Counted from the stretch's first letter, positions 35,506 to 44,221 are shown. The stretch is DNA of 51,140 bases from an uncultured Mycoplasma sp. (GCA_945947035.1 CAMEXD010000009.1:1-51140); one strand, 5' to 3'. Program-made: numbers and translations. The notes: generated by a model from the sequence alone, not told the origin.

Positions 35506-36606
35506 CTATATTTTTTTCATCAATTCATCTTTAAGCATACTATACGTTTTATCTTTACTATATACGTGAAAGCCATTATCTATAGCTAATTGACAAATAT
35601 TAATTGCTTCATGATAATTTTTCTTTTTTTTATATAATACTACTAAATCTTTTATTGAACTAATACCAGAACGACCATTATCATTTATTTCATAAAAATT
35701 ATTTGTAAATTTATTTATTTCAACATAGAATCCTTTTGTTTTTAAAGCAATTTCTATATCTTTCATACATACATTTATAAATTTAATAATGTTTTCTTCA
35801 CTTTCATTCTTCTTTAATTCAATTTTTGCTAAATCTTTATATTCCAATATTTTTCTTCTCTCTTCAAACAAGTCTTTATATTTATTTTTTAAGTTATTAT
35901 AATAATCAAGATTATTTAACGCTTCTATTCTATCGTATCCAAGAAATTCATGATTTACTATGCCTAATTTAGAATTATTTATTTTTTTATAATAACTATC
36001 AATCACTCTTAAGTCAATGTAGTCCTTGCCAAAATCACCTTCAGTTGGATACTTCGCATATTTGCTTTTCCTAGCTTCTTCTAATTCCATTAAAGCTTTA
36101 TCATATTCTCTCATTGATTTATATCGATTTGCAATTTTTATATATGGAATTTGACTGCACACAAATTTTTTTGATTCATTATACACATCTATTGCCTCGT
36201 CATATTTTTTTGCTCCTTCATATGCTTTTCCTAAATCCAAATACATATTGAATAAATGATGATTCTTTCTTGTATTATAATTATCAAAAATAATATTATC
36301 TTTAAATGAATCTTCATATAAATCATGATTTAAATAATCAATAATTGCACTAATTGCATTGTTAGAATAACAGACAATGTTCCATGACCAAGCCTTTGCT
36401 CTAACATATCTAGCTAAAGGTGTATTAACATTTCCACATATTTGAACACATTTTATCAAAACATCTGATCTTACATGATTACATTCATCCCATATTTCAC
36501 TGCATAATTTTTCTTCATAATCCGACATTACTGCACGTCCAATTCCCATTGTTGAAAATAATTTATATGCAAAATCAGGATTATTAATTAAATATTTATC
36601 TTTCAT
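35506..36606 (-). CDS. TPR-repeat protein
   Basis: 366 residues from ATG 36606, overlapping the translocase gene by 11 bases; an earlier in-frame ATG (36639) is possible. TPR-like helices: MYLDLGKAYEGAKKYDEAID then VYNESKKF, RYKSMREYDKALMELEEARK and LYKKKKNYHEAINICQLAID. TPR domains bind other proteins. Between the translocase and the HEPN-like gene it could be a scaffold or sensor. No catalytic motif is visible. Confidence 0.6.
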   Translation of the reverse strand: MKDKYLINNPDFAYKLFSTMGIGRAVMSDYEEKLCSEIWDECNHVRSDVLIKCVQICGNVNTPLARYVRAKAWSWNIVCYSNNAISAIIDYLNHDLYEDSFKDNIIFDNYNTRKNHHLFNMYLDLGKAYEGAKKYDEAIDVYNESKKFVCSQIPYIKIANRYKSMREYDKALMELEEARKSKYAKYPTEGDFGKDYIDLRVIDSYYKKINNSKLGIVNHEFLGYDRIEALNNLDYYNNLKNKYKDLFEERRKILEYKDLAKIELKKNESEENIIKFINVCMKDIEIALKTKGFYVEINKFTNNFYEINDNGRSGISSIKDLVVLYKKKKNYHEAINICQLAIDNGFHVYSKDKTYSMLKDELMKKI

Positions 36607-37888
36607 ATTTAACCAATACCTCTCTTGGTTTAGAACCATTTGCTGGTCCTATTATCCCTCTTTCTTCTAATAAATCAATTAAACGCACTGCACGGTTATA
36701 TCCAAGTCTAAATTTTCTTTGAAGTAATGATGCACTTGCTCCCCTAATAGAAACAACATATTCTACTATTTCATCATAAAGAGGATCATCATAATCTTCA
36801 TTTTCATTTTCAATTAAAGTTTTTCTTTTGTCAAAGTTATATTGTGTTTTATTTTTATTAATTAAGTCTTTTATAATTGCACATATATCACTATCTTCTA
36901 CCATATTTGTATGGATTTGTTCAACTTCACTTATTAAATTTGAATTAACCAAAGCATTTCCAATGCCAGAAATTTTTTCTGCACCAGGTACTTCTAAAAT
37001 CATTCTAGAATCTTTTATGCTAGGAACCCTAAAAGATATTCGAGTAGGAAAATTTAATTTTGAAATAGATGGCAATATATCAGACGTAGGATGATTAGCA
37101 ACAATTATAAGATGAATTCCAACATTCCAACCGTTTTTAGTTAATTCTTCTATACAAAAATTATATTCATTTATATTACCATTAACAAAAGACATATAAT
37201 CATCAATAAAAATCAAATGATATGGTATTTTGTTTTCTTCATTTAATTTATTATAATTAGATATATTCTTTAATCCAGACTCTTTTAATTGTAAATATCT
37301 ATTTTTCATTTCATCTATTTCTAGTCTCAAAATTGATATTAATTTTTTTTCATCATTAATAACTGGAGTTAATAAATGTGGTTCTCCTCTATAACTTAAA
37401 TAATCAACACCTTTTGAATCAGCAAGAACAATTCTAATTTCATCATTCGAATATTTACTAATCAAACTTAACAAAATAGAATTAATCATATTAGTTTTAC
37501 CACTCATAACTGTTCCACCAATTAACAAATTAGGCATTTTTGTTATATCATGATATAGCCAATGATTATTATTATCTATTCCAAGTGGGATATTCAAAAT
37601 TCCAGAATCAGGAATACTTTCAATAGCCGACCTAAAATTTTTATCTTTAATTAATTTTAAATCCGGATATTGATATTTTGGTTTTTCTTTTACAATTTCA
37701 GTAGTTACTTCATTTTTTTCTCTATCATTAGAATACATTAAATTCCCGCATTTCCAACAATATCTAACATTCTTATCAACTAACGCATCACATTTTAAAC
37801 ACTTAATTTTATTATCACTATCATCTTCCATATAATTTTTTATTTGTATTTCTTTACTCTTTTTAAACATTTTATTAAACAAGCCCAT
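36596..37888 (-). CDS. FtsK-like DNA translocase with zinc ribbon and gamma domain
   Basis: 430 residues. A zinc ribbon with CLKC (30-33) and CWKC (44-47); an FtsK/SpoIIIE motor with Walker A GGTVMSGKTNMI at about 124-135, Walker B HLIFIDDYMSF; and a C-terminal winged helix IRGASASLLQRKFRLGYNRA followed by VRLIDLLEERGIIGPA, like the FtsK gamma domain that reads oriented chromosome motifs. It lacks the membrane part of FtsK, so it is a soluble pump. ICE coupling proteins of this family normally lack gamma. Walker A is intact. It is the first gene of the cargo after the XRE repressor. Confidence 0.75.
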   Translation of the reverse strand: MGLFNKMFKKSKEIQIKNYMEDDSDNKIKCLKCDALVDKNVRYCWKCGNLMYSNDREKNEVTTEIVKEKPKYQYPDLKLIKDKNFRSAIESIPDSGILNIPLGIDNNNHWLYHDITKMPNLLIGGTVMSGKTNMINSILLSLISKYSNDEIRIVLADSKGVDYLSYRGEPHLLTPVINDEKKLISILRLEIDEMKNRYLQLKESGLKNISNYNKLNEENKIPYHLIFIDDYMSFVNGNINEYNFCIEELTKNGWNVGIHLIIVANHPTSDILPSISKLNFPTRISFRVPSIKDSRMILEVPGAEKISGIGNALVNSNLISEVEQIHTNMVEDSDICAIIKDLINKNKTQYNFDKRKTLIENENEDYDDPLYDEIVEYVVSIRGASASLLQRKFRLGYNRAVRLIDLLEERGIIGPANGSKPREVLVKYER

Positions 37889-37950
37889 ATTTTCACCTCT
37901 ATTTTAAACAACTATACCTTTTCCTAATAGTTTTCCTAGTATTTTTTTTT

Positions 37951-38020
37951 ACTAAAGGGGTTGGGGATTCCCACATTGGAATTTGTGTCTATACAAATTC
38001 AGTGCTGGCTAGACATATAA
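37951..38020 (-). repeat. Inverted repeat, right copy, with hairpins
   Basis: The mate of 34204-34272: 24 identical bases at 37992-38015, then GAATTTGT...ACAAATTC and GGGAATCCCC-AACCCC read on the minus strand. It lies between the XRE gene and the translocase gene. Confidence 0.75.
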
Positions 38021-38110
38021 TTTATACTCATATGACAGCAATGACACACCTATTACACCCTAACCGTATATCTATAACTTCTGTCATAGTGTCATTACTA
38101 ACTAAAATAA
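38021..38110. other. TGACA-rich spacer
   Basis: Ninety bases with TGACAGCAATGACAC and, inverted, GTCATAGTGTCATTA. It lies between the inverted repeat and the XRE stop. A TGACACTT repeat occupies a comparable place at 44225. Possible origin or nicking site, unproven. Confidence 0.3.
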
Positions 38111-38638
38111 CTATTTATTATCAGTCAGTAATTTAGTTAAATCATCAATTGATTCTTTTTGATTTTTAATATCTTTTTCATTACTTTTAATATATTTTTT
38201 TATAACTTTAATAACTCTATTTTTCTCTTTCCTATCTAATTCAGAAATAATATTTAACTCCTCTAAATTACAATTATCTAATAATTCCTTAATAACTATT
38301 TTTATATATAATTCATCCTGCATTTGATTAACTATATCATCTAGTACAAGTATTGGAGCATTTTCAGGTTTAATAACCATGCTACTATAGGAATTATTTA
38401 CTGTTGCTTCTATTTCCTCTTTACTATACTCACATAACTCCATTAACATCTCTAAAGAAAGATTTAATACCGAACTCAATTTCTTTAAAGATAATACATT
38501 AGGTTTCTTTCTTTCACCCTTTTCAATTTTAGCAATTGTATTATTATCTATACCTGTTATTTTTGATAACTCTCTTTGAGATATATTAATTTTTTCTCTA
38601 GCCTCTTTTACTACACTAGCTAAAGTTTTATCGTTCAT
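38111..38638 (-). CDS. XRE-family repressor of the middle element
   Basis: 175 residues. An N-terminal helix-turn-helix: ASVVKEAREKINISQRELSK, then ITGIDNNTIAKIEKGERKKP. The C-terminal 100 residues are helical and likely mediate dimerisation. AGAGGTG precedes the ATG. It lies divergent from the replication-integration genes, with two perfect palindromes in the gap, and so should act as the maintenance switch of the element. The cargo genes follow it on the same strand. Confidence 0.85.
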   Translation of the reverse strand: MNDKTLASVVKEAREKINISQRELSKITGIDNNTIAKIEKGERKKPNVLSLKKLSSVLNLSLEMLMELCEYSKEEIEATVNNSYSSMVIKPENAPILVLDDIVNQMQDELYIKIVIKELLDNCNLEELNIISELDRKEKNRVIKVIKKYIKSNEKDIKNQKESIDDLTKLLTDNK

Positions 38639-38670
38639 TAAATTACACCTCTTTTTGACTTTCTAATACC

Positions 38671-38699
38671 ATTTTATCACAAATCAGATTATTCAACAA
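38671..38699 (-). promoter_or_regulatory. Promoter of the XRE gene (middle element)
   Basis: Minus strand TTGTTG (38699-38694), 17 bases, TAAAAT (38676-38671). Confidence 0.55.
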
Positions 38700-38704
38700 T
38701 ATTT

Positions 38705-38785
38705 TTGTGAGTTTTAATCACAAAATCTATTGACATTAATTATTATTAAATGTTATCATTATGTTGTGAGCATAACTCACAACAT
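38705..38785 (+). promoter_or_regulatory. Divergent promoter with two XRE operators (middle element)
   Basis: TTGACA (38730-38735) and TATCAT (38754-38759), 18 bases apart, drive the rightward genes. They are flanked by TTGTGAnnnnnnnTCACAA (38705-38723) and TTGTGAGCATAACTCACAA (38764-38782), the latter part of a 25-bp palindrome. Likely repressor sites. Confidence 0.75.
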
Positions 38786-38861
38786 AATTTCTTTCTTTAG
38801 TTGGTAATCCGTACATAGATATATTTATATCTAGAGTCTAAACGAAAGGAGGATAGTTTAT

Positions 38862-39098
38862 ATGGATGCTAGAGAAACTTTAAAACTTATTTCAAAGCAA
38901 TGGTGTAATCTTGATGATTTAATGAAACTTGCTGAAATAGGTAAAAATAATGCAGTTAAACTTAGAAGAGAGATAAAAAATGACCTAATTAATAAAGGTT
39001 ATACTCTTCCAAATAATCGATTACCAATGATTGAAGTCGTTAATAAACTAAAAATAAATATTAATTATTTAGAAAAGATGGCTAAAGAAAATTTATAG
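38862..39098 (+). CDS. Small helix-turn-helix protein conserved in both elements
   Basis: 78 residues. ETLKLISKQWCNLDDLMKLA, then EIGKNNAVKLRREIK, is a predicted helix-turn-helix of excisionase or replication-helper type. The protein beginning at 50924 matches it closely (ETLKLIAKQWCNLSDLMKLA and YYVPNNAVPMQEVV). GAAAGGAGG precedes the ATG. First gene of the rightward operon, then the ATPase and integrase. Possibly an excisionase; not proven. Confidence 0.65.
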   Translation: MDARETLKLISKQWCNLDDLMKLAEIGKNNAVKLRREIKNDLINKGYTLPNNRLPMIEVVNKLKININYLEKMAKENL

Positions 39099-39109
39099 AA
39101 AGGAATTAT

Positions 39110-40123
39110 ATGAAAACAATCGAAGAATTAAGTAATAGTATTGTCGATATTAATTATGTAATTGAAAATATGATTAGAGAAAATGCTCTATATTGTCTAC
39201 TTGGAGAAGCTAAAGTTGGCAAATCTGCTCTAGCTCTTCAAATAGCAAATTCCGTTTGTAATGGTTTTTCTTTTCTAAATTTAAAAACCAATAAAACACC
39301 AGTTTTATATTTAAGCACAGAAATGAATCCATCTGAAACTATTAGTCGTATTAATTTTATGGAATGTAACCTAAAAGAAAATAACTTTTTATACACTTTT
39401 CCAGAAGATAATATGACACAAATAAGTATATTAAAAGTTGAAAAAGAAATAAGTGAGTTCAAAGAAAAATACAATGGTAAATTGGTATTCATTGATATGT
39501 TTAATGGAATAAATTTTGGAAGTTATTATGATTTAAATAATTACCAAGATATGAGTCAAAAAATATTTCCGCAACTCCGTAAATTATGCAATGATTATAA
39601 AGTTACTATTATCATAGTTCATCATTTAAATCGTAAAGGTAAATCTTTAGGAAGTACTGCCATTGATACTTGTGTAGATGGTAAGTTAGCATTAAAACAA
39701 GATGAAAACATTAAATCAACTTTTTATTTAAGTTATGAAAGTAGAGATTATCCAAGTAAAGATTACGTACTGAAAAGAAATGATAATTTAATACTCAGTA
39801 TTGACGAAGATACCAAAGAAACACTTAATCCAAATCTAATTCAATTTTTAAAATATGCTATTAGCAAAAAGGAATTTACTTTTACTATTTCTGAAATGGT
39901 CAGTAAACTAAACTTATTTATTACTCCACCTGTTTTAGGTAAATTAATAGCAAATAATAAAGAAGAATTAGAAAAACTAGGATTATTTATAGAATGTAAA
40001 AGAACTCAAGCAGAAAGACTATACACTGCTAAATATAAGGAGCCTCTAGAAATACTTACTAATGATATTTTTTCAGTAAGTAACAGCAATAATTCAAGCA
40101 AGGAGGAAAATTATGGCAGTTAA
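39110..40123 (+). CDS. RecA-fold (RepA/AAA_25-like) ATPase
   Basis: 337 residues. Walker A LGEAKVGKSALALQIA at 31-46, TPVLYLSTEMNPSETISRIN, Walker B KLVFIDMFNGINF, and VTIIIVHHLNRKGKSLGSTA, which is the RepA/DnaB-like sensor strand. Such ATPases are hexameric helicases for plasmid or phage replication. The C-terminal 90 residues look like a winged helix. It lies 11 bases after the small gene and overlaps the integrase start. It probably helps the excised element replicate. Confidence 0.75.
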   Translation: MKTIEELSNSIVDINYVIENMIRENALYCLLGEAKVGKSALALQIANSVCNGFSFLNLKTNKTPVLYLSTEMNPSETISRINFMECNLKENNFLYTFPEDNMTQISILKVEKEISEFKEKYNGKLVFIDMFNGINFGSYYDLNNYQDMSQKIFPQLRKLCNDYKVTIIIVHHLNRKGKSLGSTAIDTCVDGKLALKQDENIKSTFYLSYESRDYPSKDYVLKRNDNLILSIDEDTKETLNPNLIQFLKYAISKKEFTFTISEMVSKLNLFITPPVLGKLIANNKEELEKLGLFIECKRTQAERLYTAKYKEPLEILTNDIFSVSNSNNSSKEENYGS

Positions 40124-41228
40124 ACTATTAGACAATGATGAATGGACAAAAGATGGCCGTAAATGGATTTTTTATGACTATGTAAAGAATTTGGATGGAA
40201 CTAGAAGAAAATATAAGTCAAAGAAGTTTTTCACTAAAACAGAGGCTTTAAAAGCTGAAAGAGAGTTTCTAACTATAAATACTGAAAGAAGTGACAAAGA
40301 TCGTAATATGACTTTTAAAGATTTATATACTCTCTTCTATGCTTATAAAGAAGACAAAGTGAAATATACTACTTTAAAGACTTATCGTGATAGAGAAAAG
40401 TTTTTCAAAGATTTAGATAATGTTAAATTAAAAGATTTTAATATTGAACACTTTGAAAAATGGAAAAAGCAGATAAATTCTTATGGATATACAACTAATC
40501 ATAAAAATCATTTATTTAAATTCTTTAAAGAATTATTAAACTTTGCTACTAAATGGTACAATTTTAACTTTACTGCAACTTATAACAAAATGACTAATTT
40601 TACTGACCCAAATGAAATGCCTAAAGAAATGTTATTCTTTACTTATGATGAATTTAAAAAATTTATTTCAGTAGAAAATGATATATTGTATAAGACAATG
40701 TTTGAAACTTTATATTATTGTGGACTTCGTCGAGGAGAACTTAGAGGTTTAACTTGGAAAGACATTGATTTTGATAATCAATATTTAAGTGTTAATAAAA
40801 ATATTGTTGCTACTCGTGGTGATGAAGGTAAATCATATATGGTAACTACACCAAAAACAAAATCAAGTATAAGAAATATTCCTATCCCTAAAGTTTTATT
40901 AGATGATTTAAAATTATTATATGAAGTTTCTAAAAGACATTATGGATTTAATGATGACTGGTATCTATTTGGAGATACAGAACCTATCACTAATGGAAAA
41001 CTTTGATGTAGGAAAAATAAAAATTGTAAGTTAGCAGAAGTTAAACAAATTAGAATACACGATTTTAGACATAGTTGTGCATCACTTTTAATTAATAGTG
41101 GTGCAACTATAAATGTAGTTGCAAAGTATTTAGGCCATACAAAAATAGATGAGACATTAAACACATATTCTCACCTATTTAAAAATCAAATGAATGAAAT
41201 TGTTAATATTATCGACAAACTAAATTAA
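40113..41228 (+). pseudogene. Tyrosine integrase interrupted by an in-frame TGA
   Basis: 297 codons (MAVKLLDNDEWTKDGRKWIF onward) with the arm-binding and core-binding domains and the first catalytic arginine in YYCGLRRGELRGLTWKDIDF; a TGA at 41004-41006 after ITNGKL; then the same frame runs 73 more codons: IRIHDFRHSCASLLINSGAT, LGHTKIDETLNTYSHLF with the HxxR, GH and Tyr nucleophile, to TAA at 41226. All catalytic residues are present except that the TGA splits them. No frameshift. A CGA-to-TGA change is simplest. AAGGAGG precedes the ATG. Confidence 0.85.
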
Positions 41229-41230
41229 AA

Positions 41231-41256
41231 TGGGTACCTATTTGGGTACCTAATAC
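41231..41256 (+). repeat. GGGTACCTA arm repeats, right
   Basis: TGGGTACCTA and TTGGGTACCTAA, two copies, starting three bases after the integrase reading frame. They match those at 33408 at the other end. Confidence 0.6.
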
Positions 41257-41292
41257 ATATATAAAATGGCATAAAGTCCTTATAAACAAAGT

Positions 41293-41326
41293 ATCCCGCC
41301 ATTTCTGACGGGATTTCAGGGGGCAA
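41293..41326 (+). repeat. Core site 3 with adjacent hairpin
   Basis: ATCCCGCC, ATTTCT, GACGGGAT (one mismatch) then TTCAGGGGGCAA (41315-41326), identical over 12 bases to core site 2. It lies 87 bases after the integrase. Confidence 0.65.
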
Positions 41327-41429
41327 TTCTATGAAAAAAGAGGTTTGTTAAAAAGCCCCGTAATATCGACATATAACTCATATATAGTTTAATAAAATTT
41401 AACTAAAAATTGATAAATTTAATTCAATT

Positions 41430-41450
41430 TGATGGGTAGCTGATGGGTAA
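41430..41450 (+). repeat. TGATGGGTA repeats at left end of third element
   Basis: TGATGGGTAGC and TGATGGGTAA in tandem, about 105 bases inside core site 3, the same place as the arm repeats of the middle element but with a different sequence. Confidence 0.45.
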
Positions 41451-41472
41451 AATGATAAAGAGAGGAATAAAA

Positions 41473-41787
41473 ATGATAAGGAAAAATAGTTGTGGAAATA
41501 TTACTGATGAAGAGTTTTTAAACATAATAATTCCATTTGATAAAAAGATGGATAAATATTTAATAAAGTATATGTATGAATATGTAGCACATTATTTGGC
41601 TGTAGGATATGAAATGAGTGCATTATGGGAATGTACTATAGAACAACAAGTTAATTCAGCTTTAACTAGATTTACCGATCCATTACTTGATGGAATATTT
41701 AATTATGATAAATTAGATAAAATATTAAAAGATAAATATAAGTTAAAGATAGTTGATAGAAAAACATCACAAATGATTAAATTATAG
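41473..41787 (+). CDS. Conserved element protein, paralogue of 33838 gene
   Basis: 104 residues from ATG 41473 (AGAGG upstream; an earlier in-frame ATG at 41443 lacks a ribosome site). ITDEEFLNIIIPFDKKMDKY, then YVAHYLAVGYEMSALWEC and LKDKYKLKIVDRK, aligns with the 33838 protein along its length. It marks the left end of the third element. Function unknown. Confidence 0.65.
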   Translation: MIRKNSCGNITDEEFLNIIIPFDKKMDKYLIKYMYEYVAHYLAVGYEMSALWECTIEQQVNSALTRFTDPLLDGIFNYDKLDKILKDKYKLKIVDRKTSQMIKL

Positions 41788-41796
41788 AATAATAAA

Positions 41797-41828
41797 ACTA
41801 GATGAGTTCAAATCATCTAGTTCTTTTT
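41797..41828 (+). terminator. Terminator of the 41473 gene
   Basis: ACTAGATGA (41797-41805), seven-base loop, TCATCTAGT (41813-41821), then TCTTTTTT. Confidence 0.85.
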
Positions 41829-41837
41829 TATGCTATT

Positions 41838-41930
41838 ATACCGTTATCGGTATGATATGTTTTTTAACATATTTTTTAGATATGTTAAAATTTTGCGATT
41901 TTTTTAACATATTATTCTATTTTGTTAAAT
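41838..41930. repeat. Inverted repeats ATACCG and TTAACATAT
   Basis: ATACCG-TTAT-CGGTAT (41838-41853) followed by several ATATGTT/AACATAT pairs to about 41930. It separates converging transcripts and probably acts as terminator for the minus-strand membrane operon. Confidence 0.4.
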
Positions 41931-41950
41931 TTTTAATTGATCGTAATATC

Positions 41951-42835
41951 TTAATCTTCCGATGCTTTTAATTTCTTTTGACCTTTAATTATCATATAAC
42001 TAGAAATACTTAAAGTTATTATAGATATTACCCCTCCAGTTAATGCATTCATTAATCTCATAAATTCAAATTCATTTTTTCCAAATGTTGCTATCATAGT
42101 TGTTTGAAGCATTAATATAGAAACACTAGCAGTTAATAAATTAATTACCTTAACTGATGATAATATAGGACTATTATATTTTTTATAAACAAATACATTT
42201 ATTATTGCACTTATAATTAAATAAAAAGTATAAAGTGCTGTTAAGTATATTATGTATCCTTCATATACAACTGCTACATTACTATTAACCATTTGAACAA
42301 TCATTATTACTAATGCTACATTTAATGCCATTATGAAATATCCAACATTTCTATAAATCTTATATTCTTTCTTTTTATCATACTTTCTTAAATTATTTAA
42401 TAAAACTATTTTTATTAAAGTTAGTAAGAAATAATATAATGCAAGTGAAACAAACCATACTGATTTATTTAATATTCCATTTGTAAATTTTATAAATATG
42501 AAACTAAAATTTATTATTGCAGAAAAGCATAAGTTAATTAGTGTTTTAAAACTAACATCTTCAAAATATTTTTTTATTAGTTTACTTTTATATAAAAGCT
42601 TTTTTGTATTCTTAAATATATTAGTATTTAAAAATCCATGTTTAAGATATGAATAAAATCTTTTTATATTTAGCAATACTACAATTAATGAAAATGTTGA
42701 GTAAAGATAACTAAAATATTTAATCGGATTTAATGCTTTATCATAACTCAAACTATAAACAAGTAAAATAATTGTACTTATTATTAATAATACTATCGTT
42801 ATTGGTTTAAAATGAAACTTATTTTTCTTATTCAT
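41951..42835 (-). CDS. Multi-pass membrane protein
   Basis: 294 residues with about eight hydrophobic helices (for example PITIVLLIISTIILLVYSLS). No motif recognised. Ends with a charged SED tail. Third of three genes in an operon divergent from the TetR regulator. Could be an efflux or stress-response membrane protein; the substrate is unknown. Confidence 0.6.
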   Translation of the reverse strand: MNKKNKFHFKPITIVLLIISTIILLVYSLSYDKALNPIKYFSYLYSTFSLIVVLLNIKRFYSYLKHGFLNTNIFKNTKKLLYKSKLIKKYFEDVSFKTLINLCFSAIINFSFIFIKFTNGILNKSVWFVSLALYYFLLTLIKIVLLNNLRKYDKKKEYKIYRNVGYFIMALNVALVIMIVQMVNSNVAVVYEGYIIYLTALYTFYLIISAIINVFVYKKYNSPILSSVKVINLLTASVSILMLQTTMIATFGKNEFEFMRLMNALTGGVISIITLSISSYMIIKGQKKLKASED

Positions 42836-42891
42836 ATTATCTTTACTCCTTTTTAAATGGAAATAAGGAAGAATAAATCTTCCTTTTTTAA

Positions 42892-43281
42892 TTACTTATT
42901 ACTCTTTAAATAAGAATATATTGGATAATTTAGAACACAAATTAGAAGACCTATAATTCCACAAATCATTCCTAAAATATCTAATCCACTTTTTCCATCT
43001 ACTAAAACTCTACTCATACCAAATCCCATCACAAGTGATCCAACGATTCCAATAATCCAAGTGGCAAGTAATCCTTTATCAATTGGTTTATGTTCTTTCT
43101 TAGGATGTGATTTTCTATATACAGGTATAATACATAATAGAACTATAAATCCTACTATTGCTACAATAACTCCAGCTGTAAACATATTCCATTCTGGAAT
43201 TAAACACATACACATTCCAAGTGCAAATATAAGTCCACCAACTGTTCCAAGAATAATTTCTAATAAAGTATCTTTTTTCAT
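42892..43281 (-). CDS. Four-helix membrane protein
   Basis: 129 residues with four hydrophobic helices in two similar halves: LEIILGTVGGLIFALGMCMC and LLATWIIGIVGSLVMGFGMS. The halves look like an internal duplication. The ATG shares its first base with the stop of the small gene upstream. No family assigned. Confidence 0.6.
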   Translation of the reverse strand: MKKDTLLEIILGTVGGLIFALGMCMCLIPEWNMFTAGVIVAIVGFIVLLCIIPVYRKSHPKKEHKPIDKGLLATWIIGIVGSLVMGFGMSRVLVDGKSGLDILGMICGIIGLLICVLNYPIYSYLKSNK

Positions 43282-43502
43282 TATTTAACCTCCTTCACTT
43301 TATTTTCTCTTTCCTCTTGTTCTTTCTTTAATCTTTGTTTTGCTTCTTCAATAGTTTCTCCGTCTTTTGTTAAAAATTCATCTACAAATTTATCTTCAAT
43401 TTTTGTATATGTTTTAACAACCCCATTTTCTATTTTCTTGTATCCACTAACTACTGCATCAGCAATTTTCTCATTTGCCTTAACCAATTTTGATTTAGCC
43501 AT
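43281..43502 (-). CDS. Small charged helical protein
   Basis: 73 residues: MAKSKLVKANEKIADAVVSG, YKKIENGVVKTYTKIEDKFV and GETIEEAKQRLKKEQEEREN. Internal repeats of YKKIE/YTKIED suggest a membrane-associated or amphipathic helix. Similar genes accompany TetR regulators and membrane proteins in other Firmicutes; no function is known. Confidence 0.6.
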   Translation of the reverse strand: MAKSKLVKANEKIADAVVSGYKKIENGVVKTYTKIEDKFVDEFLTKDGETIEEAKQRLKKEQEERENKVKEVK

Positions 43503-43519
43503 ATTTCTCTTCTCCTTTA

Positions 43520-43603
43520 AGTCAACACTTGTTGACTAATTACATTTATAGTATAATATTTATAGTTTTTTAAAACAATCAACAATTTTTAAACATTTGT
43601 TGA
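43520..43603. promoter_or_regulatory. Divergent region with two TetR-type operators
   Basis: AGTCAACA-CT-TGTTGACT (43520-43537) and TCAACAA...TTGTTGA (43579-43603) lie between the TetR gene and the membrane operon. Shared TCAACA arms suggest that one regulator binds both. Confidence 0.65.
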
Positions 43604-43621
43604 GATAATGGAGTGAAAGAT

Positions 43622-44152
43622 ATGAATACACCAAATAATAAAAGAAAAAAAGAATCAGTTGAAACAATCGAAAAAGTTTTTGCTAATCTTATTCAAAAGA
43701 AAAGTTTATCCGAAATATCAGTAACTGAAATATGCAAATTATCCAAATTAAATAGAACAACTTTTTATGCTAACTTTTTAGATGTTTATGATCTTGCAGA
43801 TAAATTTAGATTAAGAATGGAAGAACAATTAAAAGAAGTATATAAAGAAGAATATGATAAGCAAGAAAACTCAAATGATTTTTTAAAACTATTTAAACAT
43901 ATTAAAAATAATCAATTATTTTATAAAACTTATTTTAAATTAGATACTAATTCTTTACCAATGTATGAATATGATATAAACTTATCTAAATTATTATATA
44001 ATGATGAGTTTATTGACTATCACATAGAATTCTTTAAAGCTGGACTTAATGCAATTATAAAAAAATGGCTAGATAATGACTGTAAAGAATCTCCTGAAGA
44101 AATAATGCACATTATTGAAACCGAATATAAAAACAAGAGTATTTCTGATTAA
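43622..44152 (+). CDS. TetR/AcrR-family regulator
   Basis: 176 residues from ATG 43622 (GGAG eight bases upstream). The N-terminal helix-turn-helix ISVTEICKLSKLNRTTFYAN is typical of TetR. The C-terminal domain has no match I know and would bind a small ligand. It is divergent from a three-gene membrane operon and has palindromes in the gap, so autoregulation and control of that operon are likely. Confidence 0.8.
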   Translation: MNTPNNKRKKESVETIEKVFANLIQKKSLSEISVTEICKLSKLNRTTFYANFLDVYDLADKFRLRMEEQLKEVYKEEYDKQENSNDFLKLFKHIKNNQLFYKTYFKLDTNSLPMYEYDINLSKLLYNDEFIDYHIEFFKAGLNAIIKKWLDNDCKESPEEIMHIIETEYKNKSISD

Positions 44153-44195
44153 TACTCCTTTTTAATATATCGGAATATTACTATTTTATGATCTA

Positions 44196-44221
44196 TTAAA
44201 AAAGACTAGATTATCTAGTCT
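44196..44221 (-). terminator. Terminator of the DpnII-TrlF operon
   Basis: AGACTAGAT, T, ATCTAGTCT (44203-44221), a perfect 9-bp stem; the minus strand continues TTTTTT. Confidence 0.8.

Noticed and set aside
34204-38020. Inverted repeats as the ends of an insertion sequence
   Set aside because: No transposase lies between them and no target-site duplication is visible outside.
469-41228. Reassignment of TGA to tryptophan (code 4), suggested by two genes with in-frame TGA
   Set aside because: spoVAD and tnpV both end with TGA at the expected length, overlapping the next start codon, and intact genes use TGG for tryptophan. The two TGA codons are better read as mutations, though transfer from a code-4 donor cannot be excluded.
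41838-41930. CRISPR-like repeats from the TTAACATAT copies
   Set aside because: Copies are short, irregular and partly inverted, with no constant spacer length and no cas genes.
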